A stretch of 64,000 nucleotides of DNA from Macrosoma leucophasiata. Lineage: Eukaryota; Arthropoda; Insecta; Lepidoptera; Hedylidae. Positions 1-10,267 of this stretch are shown piece by piece. The stretch is from NCBI GenBank assembly GCA_036365455.1, contig JAWQUS010000004.1, positions 5,153,501 to 5,217,500 on the forward strand, written 5' to 3'. The position numbers and the translations under genes were made by a program. Each line of letters starts with the position of its first letter. Within the stretch, counting starts at the first letter, position 1. The notes beneath the pieces were generated by a model. That model had not been told where the DNA came from. It saw only the letters and a list, made by a program, of their open reading frames with translations, and did not search any database.

Positions 1-221
1 GCTCGGTGAATTCCTTGAGGCGCTGGTGGCGCGAGGGCCGCTCGTCGCGCGCGCCGCGGCCCAGGCGGCGCTGGAAGCGCTCCAGGGTGCGGCGGTCGGG
101 CTTGGCGCGGCCGAGGCACGCCGCCACCGCCTCCTCGGAGCAGCAGCGGCAGGGGCAGGCGCGCGGCGGCGGGGCGCGGCGGACGGTGTACCGCACCGCG
201 CCCAGCGTCACGTACGGTGAC
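1..221 (-). CDS. Partial coding exon, unidentified basic Cys-rich protein
   Basis: This minus-strand frame is open for 73 codons from a splice-acceptor-like AG (plus-strand CT at 222-223) to the window edge, so the gene continues to the left. The sequence is extremely GC-rich, unlike everything to its right. The translation starts SPYVTLGAVRYTV, then has a cysteine cluster ACPCRCCSEEAVAACL at about residues 21-36, then an Arg-rich segment ending in KEFTE. The last complete codon covers positions 4-2. One base (221) precedes the first full codon, so the intron phase would be 1 if the AG is used. An in-frame stop lies just upstream in the presumed intron. I do not recognise the family. The plus-strand reading of the same DNA is Arg/Ala-rich low complexity and looks like the antisense shadow. 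Confidence 0.4.
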
Positions 222-1474
222 CTGCGCACACGTCGATATATTTAGAGCGCGTGTAAACCGCCGAGTGGTCGGGCGGCGAGTGCGACCGATTTAGAGCGGG
301 AGTGCGACTCGCCGCTGAATTCCGGGAGGATTCCCCGCGACCCGACGAAGAGTTATATTGGAGCCGATGATTCGTATCTACGCTTTTCTTTGAAGAGCCA
401 TCATGGCGGATAAAAGTCCGAGCGATAGTATCGCGTATGAGATGTAAGTACTGGTGTATGTTCGCTTTCAAGTGCAAGAATTTGCGAGCGGTGTCTGCGT
501 AAGGCCAGCAGGTGGCAGACAGACAGACGGAAGACGCCGCGGGTATAAATAGGCGTTGGCGATTTGGCGATATCGCGACCTCGCACCAATGTTTACATCT
601 CATATCTTGTCGCAGAGGACAAAGTTTTGCTACAACATTAAATGAATTCTTTGAATACGCTACGTGAAATAGTCGCAGTCACCGACGGAAATAAATGCGT
701 CTAATAAACAAAATGTATGACATTGACCTTTTGTTAAAAATACTTATTTACGTGGCGGCGATCATTAAAGAAACCGAATTGATGGCCGAGATGTTTATCT
801 TGTTCTCAATGAATCTTCATTGGCAGTTATAACGTCTACACCTCAAACCTCAATAAGAACATAAAATCCTTTGTAAACTTAACGACTGCACAATGAAAAC
901 GAATCACGAAATATTACATAAAAATCATTTTCAATAAGCTAATGACTTAGCCCAAAGATATTACCTCAAAATATTTTTAAACGTGCTTGTTGTGATTTAT
1001 CAAACTACGAAATCTTTATTGATAGGAAATGATTGCTGCCCATTCACATCAACAGACAAATCAAAGGGCCTCATGTCAAATTTTAGTAAAACATATCCAT
1101 TTGACATGAATGCTTTGGACTTTGAGATTTTTTGCTAATGGCAGAGTTACAGTTATGTTATGGCTCTCTAGGGCGTAAGCATTACCATAACAGTAACTAT
1201 CCTCAGTAACTAACCTCCAAATGGTAGTCATTAAGCGCAACCTTATTCCGGTAAGGTTGTAAGCCATGTTGTTTCTGCCAGAAAGCAAAAAGTAATTTAT
1301 ATTTCATAATTTGAAACGGGCATCCCCATGGAAACAACATCAAAAATACAATTAAATCTTTTGAATAAAACCCTATAATAAATAACTATATAAAACTATC
1401 CATCCGGTATGTACATGACTTACAGTGACGAAATTCCAGAGCATATTTTACAATCTAACCGATGCTAATGATAG
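222..1474. other. Non-coding flank, GC-rich near exon then AT-rich
   Basis: GC-rich sequence continues to about 350 and contains inverted copies of a motif like GAGTGCGACTCGCCG. It then drops to AT-rich DNA with no recognisable element. A short inverted repeat (CATGTCAAAT and its complement) lies around 1072-1112. If the exon at 1-221 is real, this is the 3' end of its upstream intron or the promoter side. Confidence 0.3.
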
Positions 1475-1482
1475 GTTTCAGC

Positions 1483-1800
1483 CATAGAGCAACACGGAAG
1501 GGGAGTAGACATATGCAGGCTTTCCCCTCTGTCAAAGTACAAGTTCAAGTGTTCCTACCAATGATGATAAGCTCATTGGTCCCGACGCCTGTCGCCTAGA
1601 TGTTAAAATGTGTGCGTGAATTTGTTAATGTATTTTGTTGAGTTCAAAGTGTGAGTTTCGTAGTAATAGGCAATTTTTGTTGTGTGTGTGTATATGTGTC
1701 ACACGTATTTCCCCCGCAAAGATTGACAGACTGCTTTGCATCAGTAATGAACGCTATGGCTACTCCCGTCCGGTCGGCAGGTAGCCCGTGTTGCTCTATG
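1483..1800 (+). mobile_element. Rep-G copy 1, hAT-like MITE
   Basis: The 318-bp element begins CATAGAGCAACACGG and ends with its complement. It is flanked by near-identical 8-bp direct repeats, GTTTCAGC (1475-1482) and GGTTCAGC (1801-1808), the TSD length of hAT transposons. It has no coding capacity. The interior matches the copies at 7197-7486 and 44279-44538. Confidence 0.85.
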
Positions 1801-2004
1801 GGTTCAGCACTACCGGTGCCGGTTTGTTGATTATGGACTATCGGGGAACTGCTCGCTTTACCACGTAGGCACCTTGTGCGGTCGTAATAATTGATACATT
1901 TTGGATTGATTGATTTTGGATAGGTAGAGAGTTCCCTGACTGTACGATCCCATGATTCCCGTTGGAATAGAAAAATAAAGCTTGAGGAATACCAACGCAC
2001 CCAC

Positions 2005-2080
2005 ATTAATTAATCTCTGGTTTTTGTATAAATGTCTATAAGCTGCACTTTTAAGTTATCATCAATATGAACTGCAATCT
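2005..2080 (+). repeat. Rep-A 3' fragment
   Basis: This matches only the 3' end of the Rep-A consensus (TGTCTATAAGCTGCA, then a divergent CATCAATATGAACTGCA). The poly-A tail is not preserved. Confidence 0.55.
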
Positions 2081-2307
2081 GCACTACCCGTACATAATTG
2101 TATGTGGGTACAATCTTGCAAGTATCCCAAAAATGGAAAAGAGGTAAATACGAGCATAAATTCAAGCACCCAATCAAGCATAGCAAAAAAGCATACCTAC
2201 GTGCAAATTACTCGCCAATCGTGAAACACGTTACCAAACTTTGGAGTTGGGTGATGCTGGCAAAGGGAATCTCTCCAAAAATGGAACAATTGAACTATCC
2301 CAATAGC

Positions 2308-2374
2308 ATTTACAGATAGCTTAGGTAATACGGTGGTACCTACACCCTCGAGTCGTTACATTGGACCTCTACCA
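2308..2374 (-). repeat. Rep-A 5' fragment
   Basis: A reverse-orientation piece of the Rep-A 5' end, ending in CTACCACCAGT. It faces the fragment at 2005-2080. The two do not join into one copy because their orientations are opposite. Confidence 0.5.
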
Positions 2375-2890
2375 CCAGTTACAAATAATGAAAATAATGT
2401 AAGTCAATAAAAATAAAATAAAACCAAAAATGTAAATACAGGGAACCTGGTGAAGTCGCGTCTCCTTCGGACGCCATCTTGCGGCGATCGGGGACGCGTG
2501 TCCGACGCCATGGGTCACGTCACCCCGCTCATAATGCCTCCGAATACCCGCATAACTGGAAAAAAAACAAAAAAAATACAATATTCTTTCGTTATCACCG
2601 CGTATTTCAGAAGTCATGAAAGAGAAAAGTGTAAATATTAGGAAACATAATATGTTATGGGGTGTTTGACACCACCACCGACAAAAGTATTAGGGCCTAA
2701 ATGGTTTCAAAATTATAAACAATCCTGACATTTAATTAGTCATAATATCAATAAAATAAAGGTTTCCTTGTTTTTTTTTCTATTACTAGTTAAAGTGTTT
2801 GGTATGTAAAAATAAACCTTGTCAATTTTTTTTACAGAATTTTTTCACAACTTATATGATCAATAGAATTTCAAAGTATGACTTGAATTG
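2375..2890. other. Unassigned, with a GC-rich patch
   Basis: AT-rich except for 2446-2560, a GC-rich patch in which GTGTCCGACGCCATG mirrors an upstream CTTCGGACGCCATC. Short frames on both strands cross it but none looks like a known protein. It may be a degraded repeat. Confidence 0.2.
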
Positions 2891-3090
2891 ACTACCTCAG
2901 TAGTCTAGTGGTAGCAGGCAGCAGCACTGAGGCCACTACTACCTGGTCCTGGCTACAAAGGATTTTCCCATTTTCTGGCAGTTTTCCAGTACCTCGGAGT
3001 TTGGTAATGTGCCCGGAGATGTCAACAGGCTCGCCACATGTTACCTGGGCCACCACGTAACCGACAAATTGAGGGTGTTTGCATGTGTAG
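2891..3090 (+). mobile_element. Rep-B SINE copy 1 (tRNA-derived, degraded)
   Basis: The head GTCTAGTGGTAGCAGG matches the box-A half of the tRNA-like Rep-B head. Box B is lost. The body (TTTGGTAATGTGCCCGGAGA, then a CAACAGGCTCGCCAC stretch) matches the copies at 45885 and 50800. Confidence 0.7.
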
Positions 3091-3487
3091 CGTAGTAGTA
3101 CTACTACTAAATCAGTTAATTGGTGCCTATATCTAAGCCCTCAAGGTCGAGTACTTTACAACCAGTTTTATTTAACTGTTGTGACAAAATCATAATTATA
3201 ATCGATAAGACCGTGGCCGAGCTGTAATTAAGATTGATTGAAAGGTTGATGAAAGTATTTTAACATTACCTTATTAGGATTAAGCTTGGCTAATATTATA
3301 TTTACACTTAAATTCACAAAAAAAAATAATCACAAAGCAATTCACTATAATTGGCAGGTGTGAAATCGTGCTACTTATTTTGGGCACAAAATTAATATTT
3401 AAAGACCATATCTGGCGGCTAAAAGCTGACGTGTTGAAGCTGTGTTATTTTGTGATGTCAGACGTCATGTTTAAACGCAGCAATATA
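3091..3487. other. No recognisable feature
   Basis: AT-rich unique-looking sequence with a short run of TAGTAGTACTACTACTA at its start and nothing else I can name. Confidence 0.2.
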
Positions 3488-4162
3488 GACGCGGCCAAGT
3501 GCGAGTCGGACTCGCCAAGAAGGATACTTTAGTAGCAAGTAATATTGCACTCAATGTTCACCATTATCATTTTTATCGAATCCGCTAACATAACTTTATC
3601 ATTCCTATAATAGGTACATCATAATTACAAAGTTACGTATATTTGAAGTTTTGGAAAATATTAGAAATTAAAAGAAAATTTTACAAAACTTCAATAGGTA
3701 ATGTAGGAAACAATTGCTCAATAAAAACGTCTCATTAAAACTGAATTTCATTGTAAGTTTTCACTGAGAATAAGCACTACAGCACATATTTCTAATTTAG
3801 ATTTTTCATTCTATTATTGTAAAAATTAAGGAGAGCAAGGGGACACATTTTAACACTTTGAAAGTGTTATCGTTCAAAGTAGTTCAAACAATTGACTTTG
3901 AAAACTGTTACACAATAAGGTTAACTATCAGTATTTCACATTAATAAAAACTGACGAAAACTGTTAAAATTATTAAATTTTCATCAATCTGGATCATCTG
4001 TCCGTCAGTCCTTAAATTAGTCGACCGTTCTTTTAGTTTCAGTTTTAAAGTATGGAGACCAATAAATTCCTTTTTTATAAGAGAATTATGAAGTGGTTTA
4101 CAGAATATACATATCTATCTACTTATAGAGTTTCAAAAGTACTACGACGGAACCCTGAAAAC
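3488..4162 (+). repeat. Rep-E copy 1, degenerate
   Basis: It opens with GGCCAAGTGCGAGTCGGACT and ends with a GACGGAACCCTGAAAAC segment, the two ends of Rep-E. A decayed CTGTCCGTCAGTCC tract stands where other copies carry the GACA repeat. The interior is too diverged to align by eye. Confidence 0.5.
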
Positions 4163-4254
4163 GGAAATGAAACTGCAACATTGTTTAAAAAACCAGCATT
4201 GATGTAAGTAGGTCAACGTCTTAAGACACTACTTTTTTGACTGAATGTAAAACT

Positions 4255-4400
4255 ACAGCAGATAATATGTAATAATACTACGTATAGAATGGACACTTCG
4301 ACGTCCCGGCCGATTTTCCCGCCTCACCCAACCCCTTCTCCTCTTATGGGCGACGGTTGGTATTTTGTACGTGCTACGCACACACGGTAGTCAGTAGTAG
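4255..4400 (+). repeat. Rep-I copy 1
   Basis: It shares ATGTAATAATACTACGTATA, then a GGACACTTCGACGTCCCG segment and a CTTATGGGCGACGGTTGGTA segment with 23512 and 40103. No TIRs, tail or TSD are visible, so the class is unknown. Confidence 0.6.
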
Positions 4401-4948
4401 AAGATAAGTATTAGTATAGAGATACAGTCTAAGAACGTATTAAAGAGCTACCTACATTTGTACCAACCAAAATAAACTGGGACACTAATATTCAGAAAAA
4501 ATAGTATGTCTTTGCCGCGATAAAACTTTTTATTACACACATCAAAAGTTCGCTGACGACCTTTCATAACCATGACAACGCTAAAACTTTTCTGTGATCA
4601 GCGCCATCTAGTTCCCAGTCACATTAACTGGATGCCTTGGGCGGGCGGGGTGATAGGGCGGGCGGCCTGGAATGTTTGTGTAGATTCAGTTCAGTTACGT
4701 TAGATGTCGTGGTTGCGTTAGTTGAGGTCGGTAATTTGTATGCAATTTAGAACTTCAAATATATTCATTCCCGTGGATCAGAACCTTAGGTAGTTGAGTA
4801 AATTTATGAAGGTTGAGAGTCTTTTGCACTCGCCAATTGCCTGGTCACTTGTGCTCTCTTAAAACGAGTCGCCATTCAAAGAAAAAAAGATCATGCGGCC
4901 AAGGACAAATCTCAGACCACACTCTATTACAAAACTTTTTACTTTTTA
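4401..4948. other. No recognisable feature
   Basis: Moderately AT-rich with one GC patch (GGGCGGGCGGGGTGATAGGG around 4637). No convincing open frame or repeat boundary seen. Confidence 0.2.
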
Positions 4949-5222
4949 CTGGTGGTAAAGCTCCAGTGACGGAGCTCGCGGGCGTAGGCACCACTGCATT
5001 ATAACTTGCCGCTAAATGGTAGTGTTCAGCACTATCGTGTTCCGGTCAGGTGGTAATGTATGGCCCTGTAATTTCCGGCAGAGGCATAACACCTTAGGCC
5101 TCAGGAGTGGTAACGCATCTGCATTTTGACCTTATTCTTTGTGTAAGTTGTCTATAGGCTGCATTCATCACTTAACATCAATGTGAACTGCATGCTTATT
5201 TGCCACATCCATTACATAAAAA
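4949..5222 (+). mobile_element. Rep-A full-length copy
   Basis: About 275-bp retroposon from CTGGTGGTAAAGCTCCAGTG to a poly-A end ATTACATAAAAAA. There is no open frame. The 5' end carries a short palindrome (GAGCTCC..GGAGCTC in the consensus). The poly-A end and strand-specific truncations elsewhere support retroposition. No clear tRNA-type A/B boxes are seen. Confidence 0.75.
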
Positions 5223-5548
5223 AGTAGCCTGCTACCCCTAACTAATAAAAACTGTTAGGTCAGTTATCTTTGATAACTTTTCAGTAATATCAAAACATTT
5301 TATTCAAATATCGCGAATCTATCACAAAGTGTGATCTCAAACAGCCTTCCAATCCGGTCGGCCGTTTACCGCAAACCACACATTATGCAACACGATTATA
5401 GTAACTGATTGACATAATTTATGTCATCTAACCATTATTCATGCTTCGTCTAACTATAACAGACTTGTAGTAGCTTAGAGCAGCGATTCTCAAAGTGCGC
5501 TCCGCCCTGAGGGTCCGTAAAGCATTTGTCAGGGCTCCAAAACGATAT

Positions 5549-5833
5549 CTTTTTTTATATATAATGGAAGTGACAAACAAGCATGCAGTTCATATTGATG
5601 TTAAGTAATGACTGCGGCCTATAGACCCACACAAAGACCAAGGTCCAAATGCAGACGCGTTAGCAGCTGAGACCTAAGGCGTTATGCCTCTGTACCGGAA
5701 ATTACAGGACCGTACATTATCACCTGACCGGAACACGATAGTGCTGAACACTACCATTTAGCGGCAAGTATATTAGGTAATTCGGTGGTGCCTACGCCTG
5801 CGAGCTTCGTCACTGGAGCTCTACCAAAATCAG
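5549..5833 (-). mobile_element. Rep-A copy nested in hAT element
   Basis: Full-length, reversed. It begins with a poly-T run (complement of the A tail) and ends CAAAATCAGT in place of the usual CACCAGT. It lies just inside the left TIR of the hAT element, so it inserted after that element. Confidence 0.75.
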
Positions 5834-5980
5834 TCATATTTAAGTAGAATTAATAAAGAGACGCTTCCCTTTTTGCTTTTCAATATTGCCCAGTAATATC
5901 ATGTAACTTTTAATGTTTCCTCTATTGTGAAATTTATCAATTTTATAATTTAAAATTATTAATCTAAAACCTCAGTAACT

Positions 5981-6285
5981 GCCTCAGTAGCCTAGTGGTA
6001 GCAGGTCACTACTATAACGCTGAGTTCTTGGGTTCTATTCCCGTGTCGGGTGCTGTCAAAGATGACGGTGTAAAATCCTTTAACTCTGGTTCTATTGGGA
6101 TATTTTCTATTTTCTGAAAGTGTCGTAGTATCTTTTTAATATTCCTCCTCTTTTTAATATAGAGTTTGTTAATATTCCCGGAGAAGTGTTGACTTCTCCT
6201 CTTCTGTCGCCACGTGTTACATGGGCCAACAGGTAACCGGCGAAGCCTGTGTGTGATACCTCTTCGGGGATTACAAGCGTGAAGT
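5981..6285 (+). mobile_element. Rep-B SINE copy 2 (tRNA-derived)
   Basis: Box-A-like segment CAGTAGCCTAGTGGTAGCAGG and a box-B-like GGTTCTATTCC (consensus GGTTCGANTCC) about 35 bp later mark a tRNA-like head. The body with CGCCACGTGTTACATGGGCC matches other Rep-B copies. Nested in the hAT element. Confidence 0.75.
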
Positions 6286-7077
6286 TCCTTTTTTAATAAT
6301 CTGAAGCCACGTTCTCTGTGTGTTTTTTTCCCTACGCTGCACATTTTTATTTCTACTTTTTACCTAACTTTAAGTTGATATTTGGCACAGGCTTTTGGGA
6401 GAACAATTAATCCCCGTGCTGGTGATATTGTTATGACATGACAAACAGCGGGGAACATATAAAACAATGTTCAGGTAGGTACATACTTTTTATTCAACAT
6501 TTTCGGATCCTAGTGCTCAAAAGGCAATATTTTTTTTTGGTTATGCACTACATAGTTCCCGCTAATGTTTACGGGCAACATTGTGTATTTTTTTTGGGCT
6601 GTTTGCGCGTATTCCTCTTTTTTTAACTTTATGTTCGGTTAAACTGTTTTAGTGTAGATATGATGAATTTAGTGAAGTTGTTGAACGAAGTGCATGTGCT
6701 TTCTTTTGTGGCTATTTCATTGAGGTCGAATGCTTATGTTTCCCATGGTGCAGATTGTGAAATGATCATTGCGTTGCGTTGCTGTATCTACATACAGCAA
6801 AGAAAGTACATACTAGGTACAAGTCTGTGGTACATACTAGGTTTTGTTTTATTTTAGGGCTCCGTCAATTGTCTGGGTTTCGAATTGTTCCGTCATCAAA
6901 ACAGTTTGAGAACCACTGGCTTAGAATAAGTAAATATAAATAAACTTAAACTGTCAGCCCCATTGCTTTTCCTGCGCCAAGACACGATAGTGGAACAAAA
7001 TATATCTGTACACGTAACAAAGTTATGCGCAGGTTAGCGTAACTACTCCAGTATCCGAAGTATTGAAGTCCACATAA

Positions 7078-7562
7078 CAATGTATGATGTCTCTAACGGG
7101 GTAGGCAGAGAGAGTGGAGCGCCAGATATCGCGGTCCTGACACCTCCCGTGCTTCTTCTATATTCACCGTTGTCTTCATACATGCACGCCGATTCCCATA
7201 GAGCAACACGGGCCACCGGCCGCGGCAGACCGGAGGAGAGTGGCCATAGTGTTCATTACCGATACAAAACAGTCTGTCATTTTTTGCGGGGGAAAATACA
7301 TGTGACACGCACACACTACAAAAATCGTCTACTACCACGAAACTCACACCTTTACTTTAACAAAATACATAAACCATTTCACGCACTTATTTAAATATCT
7401 AGGCGACAGGCATAGGCCCAATTGGGCTTGTACTTTGACAGAGGGGAAAGCTTGCATATGGCTACTCTCCTCCGTGTAGCTCTATGCCGATTTCTAGGAC
7501 TCTTGACCCCACTGTCAAACAATATGCCCCGTCATAGCATCGTAGGTCACGGCGATCCGAGT
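7078..7562 (-). mobile_element. Rep-F LINE 3' tail, split by Rep-G
   Basis: Two pieces (7078-7196 and 7487-7562) together match the Rep-F tail: the complement of the segment encoding the C-terminal end of a LINE protein, then CTAACGGGGTAGGCAGAG next to the missing CATA tail. The Rep-G MITE sits between them, duplicating CCGATTCC / CCGATTTC. Stops and indels make it non-coding. Confidence 0.7.
7197..7486 (-). mobile_element. Rep-G copy 2, hAT-like MITE
   Basis: TIRs CATAGAGCAACACGG and its complement, with 8-bp direct repeats CCGATTCC (7189-7196) and CCGATTTC (7487-7494). It inserted into a Rep-F LINE tail, whose uninterrupted version is visible at 35513-35690. Confidence 0.85.
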
Positions 7563-8117
7563 GATTGAAACGAATCTACCGCTAACCGGTGACATTTATC
7601 AAATAAATGATCTGGCTCGCTGATTCAAAAGAACTGCTGAGGTACGAGGAACGGGTTCATTTCACAGAAACAGATTTAGTGAACGACTTTTTCCAAATCA
7701 GTCATCGGACCGGCTCTTTTTGTCAATGGATCAGTATTGAGACGATTCTTTGCAATGGAACGAACGACACATGCTTAAATTATATCACCAGTTAAAGAAA
7801 ATGCTATTCGTGCTATTTGAAACCAACACAAGCCAATATAAATAACCTAGTGTCAACTGCGTACGATAGACAGCTTAGGTATACTAAGAATGTAGTTGTA
7901 AAACTTGTAATATAAGACGTCAGCAGATATCCTATTACCGTGACAGTTCTAGCTAAACCGTGCTTATCACATCTCATTGCAGTTTAAACTAGAATATTAT
8001 TAAATTTATCTATTATAGCACTTTTCGTGCGTTTAGGAGCATAAAACTGAAAGCTTCTTTCGTAACAGGACGTGAACACGACGAGTATTATCTTACTATC
8101 AGTGTGAATTGAAATAA
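7563..8117. other. No recognisable feature
   Basis: AT-rich unique-looking sequence. A short frame near 7607-7795 has no recognisable homology. Confidence 0.2.
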
Positions 8118-8575
8118 AATTTATACGAAAAACGAGGAGACATATTCATCAAGGATTTAAGACACAAAAATAAACTAACGCTACCCCCATCTCGACTAAA
8201 CCTCCACTCTTCCAGCACTTATCCAACGTCCATTAAAATATACAACCATCTACCTGAAAAATTAAAAAACTTAGATAATGATAAAACATTTTTGACCAAA
8301 TTAAAGAAAATTTTATTAAATAAATCCTATTACAGCATTAATGAATTCTTTCAAGAAAAAGATATAAGTACAAAGTAAAATTAAATTAAAATATTAATAA
8401 ATTATAGTAATAATATAAATAATGTAGGTCTGTATATGTTAAAATACTAGGTATTTAATTGAGTATAAATCATCCTCTCTCCTACATTGCGGTGCCCAAC
8501 AGGGTCCATAATCCTAATGTAGTAGGTACATTATGGTGCAATAAAGTATTGAGTATTGAGTATTGAGTATTGAAA
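8118..8575 (+). pseudogene. C-terminus and 3' UTR of a jockey/CR1-type LINE
   Basis: An open frame without a start codon runs 8118-8378 and ends at TAA. It contains KDLRHKNKL, then IKIYNHLPEKLKNL, then FLTKLKKILLNKSYYSINEF. This spacing is typical of the extreme C-terminus of insect non-LTR reverse transcriptases (YN-LP then FK-LK-LL-YYS-EF). The 3' UTR ends with GTGCAATAAAGTATTGAG and a short (TATTGAG)n tail. It is 5'-truncated, so it is a dead insertion. The clade is inferred from the motif pattern only. Confidence 0.65.
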
Positions 8576-8642
8576 ACTATTTTAAGGATATATTAAACTG
8601 AAATTATTTTTAAAATCACTCTGACTTAAGAAAGTGGAGGCA

Positions 8643-8705
8643 AGGGTAAGCAGAAAACGTTGTCCTGTGCCCCCCCGGCACAGGACAACGTTTTCTGCTT
8701 ACCCT
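8643..8705. repeat. Perfect 29-bp hairpin with 5-nt loop
   Basis: Arms 8643-8671 and 8677-8705 are exact reverse complements (AGGGTAAGCAGAAAACG at the outer side) around a CCCCC loop. Neither arm matches any repeat in the window, so it is not an obvious MITE. Confidence 0.9.
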
Positions 8706-9340
8706 GGAAGTCACTTACAAAGAAAATGCATACAAATGAAAAAAACATTCGCGAAGCGCCCTGCTACGCCCAAACGAAACAGCAGGCGCAGGAATACATT
8801 TTCGTGGCACGGTAGAAAGAGAGAGGGATACTTCCTCTACTACACTCTCCTCGTCTTACGAAATTTTGATCAGGTCACGTGTCCTGACGCGAGTTCGACA
8901 TTTTTTTAACCATCACAATAAGTTCACAATGCCGCTAAATCAGTTTTAACTTAAACAAAGATCAAGATAAATATACTATATAAATTCAATTTCTTCGCCA
9001 TTCAGAACCCCGACAGAAAAATAACCATTATAACTAAACATAACTACAACATCACTTTCCTAGCGTAAACATAGGATATAAGAATTCCTAGAATACTATA
9101 ATTTCTAAGCACACTGTCCAGCAAACTTTCTGTCGTGGAATTAGAAAGGAGAAGTGACGCAAATGCACTGGACCAACGAGATTATTATAGCTTGACAAGG
9201 ATCAGTTTACACTTTACGATTTGTCTTTTTTTTTTGGTTTACAATCACGACATATTGGAATCACTTTATTTAGGGATCGCGCGTCAGTTTTTCAGTGCTG
9301 ACAAAACGAATAATAGATTAAATTAATTTTGTCAATAATC
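8706..9340. other. Mostly unassigned; fragment shared with 36180
   Basis: A piece around 8866-8908 (CAGGTCACGTGTCCTGACGC) is the reverse complement of sequence at about 36180-36225, so it belongs to a dispersed repeat of unknown type. The remainder shows nothing recognisable. Confidence 0.35.
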
Positions 9341-9519
9341 GGGTATTACGTCTGAACGGACCAAAAAGAATGGACCGTAGTCCATTCGGCCGTAATCAAA
9401 AATCGTCTACGTCTCAACGGACCGGTCATAAAATATTTTTAACAAATTTATACTTGGAGTACATTCGAGTGCAAAAGTTATAAATTGAAATACTTAAAGA
9501 CTTAATTTTTTTCTTAAAT

Positions 9520-9597
9520 TTGTATGCTCTACACTCTCTGCCTACCCCGTTAGTGACCTGGCGTGAAGATACATATACATATATATATACATGTGTA
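9520..9597 (+). mobile_element. Rep-F LINE tail fragment
   Basis: CTACACTCTCTGCCTACCCC and then GTGACCTGGCGTGAAG precede a CATATA-rich tail. It is the extreme 3' end of the LINE only, nested in the long-TIR element. Confidence 0.65.
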
Positions 9598-9628
9598 AAA
9601 ACAATCAACCACTTAATCATATTTACAA

Positions 9629-10267
9629 AAAAACCCGGTCAAGTGCGCGTCGGGCCACGCGCAGTGTAGTGTTCCGTAATTTTTAGAATTGATTAATGTA
9701 ATGAAAAAATATAAAAAATATTTCAATGGAGTTTTTAAAAAAAAACGAGTATTACATTTGGTGGACTAATACTCGCAAACTTGTAAAGAAAATTAGGTGT
9801 GATAATTTTCCTTTTGATTTCGTTATATGTAGCTACTACTGCCGCAACGTTTGAATTTCTAACAACAATCGTTTAGTTGGTAGAGGGTGCGGGGGGCGAC
9901 ACTTGACTCTAACGAAAATAGCCAATTTAAAGCTTAATAAGTCACGAACAGTTAACTAAATCCAAAAATGATGTAAGCACACCACTAACATTTTTGAAAG
10001 ATATATCCAACAATATCTCACACTATATAGAAAACGAAAAATAAAAATAAAATCCGCGCGTTACATGAAGGGGAGGAACCTTAAATAATTTTATTTTTCA
10101 TATTTTTATTATACCACTTTGTCGGTAATTAAAGTGAACACTTGTGCCTTATTTCAAGTCTCTAGTGCCAATAGTTTTTGCGCTAAACCGGAGACGGACA
10201 GACAGACAGACAGACGGACAGACATGCCGAAATTATAAGGGTCCCTTGTTTAATACGGAACACTGAT
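9629..10267 (+). repeat. Rep-E copy 2, near full length
   Basis: It runs from ACCCGGTCAAGTGCGCGTCG through a (GACA)n-like tract at about 10194-10226 to TACGGAACACT. The core has TAATAAGTCACGAACAGTTA, shared with 33417 and 41731. No frame and no TIR. Class unknown. Confidence 0.7.

Larger units (their letters stand above)
5481..6918. mobile_element. hAT-like element carrying two SINEs
   Basis: The left end CAGCGATTCTCAAAGTG and right end (reverse complement CAGTGGTTCTCAAACTG) match at about 14 of 17 positions. Flanks are GCTTAGAG (5473-5480) and GCTTAGAA (6919-6926), an 8-bp TSD. The 1438-bp element has no transposase. Its interior holds a reversed Rep-A (5549-5833), a Rep-B SINE (5981-6285) and about 570 bp of T-rich sequence without a recognisable gene. 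Confidence 0.75.

Noticed and set aside
6..245. Plus-strand Arg/Ala-rich frames in the GC-rich edge
   Set aside because: Antisense shadows expected in GC-rich DNA; the minus-strand reading is more protein-like and starts at a splice acceptor.
208..603. 131-codon minus-strand frame beside the putative exon
   Set aside because: It is in a different frame from the GC-rich coding stretch, crosses the acceptor site, and has no coding-like composition or recognisable motif.
8643..8705. A microRNA precursor
   Set aside because: The stem is perfect, short, with a 5-nt loop; no bulges or typical precursor length. Kept as a hairpin only.
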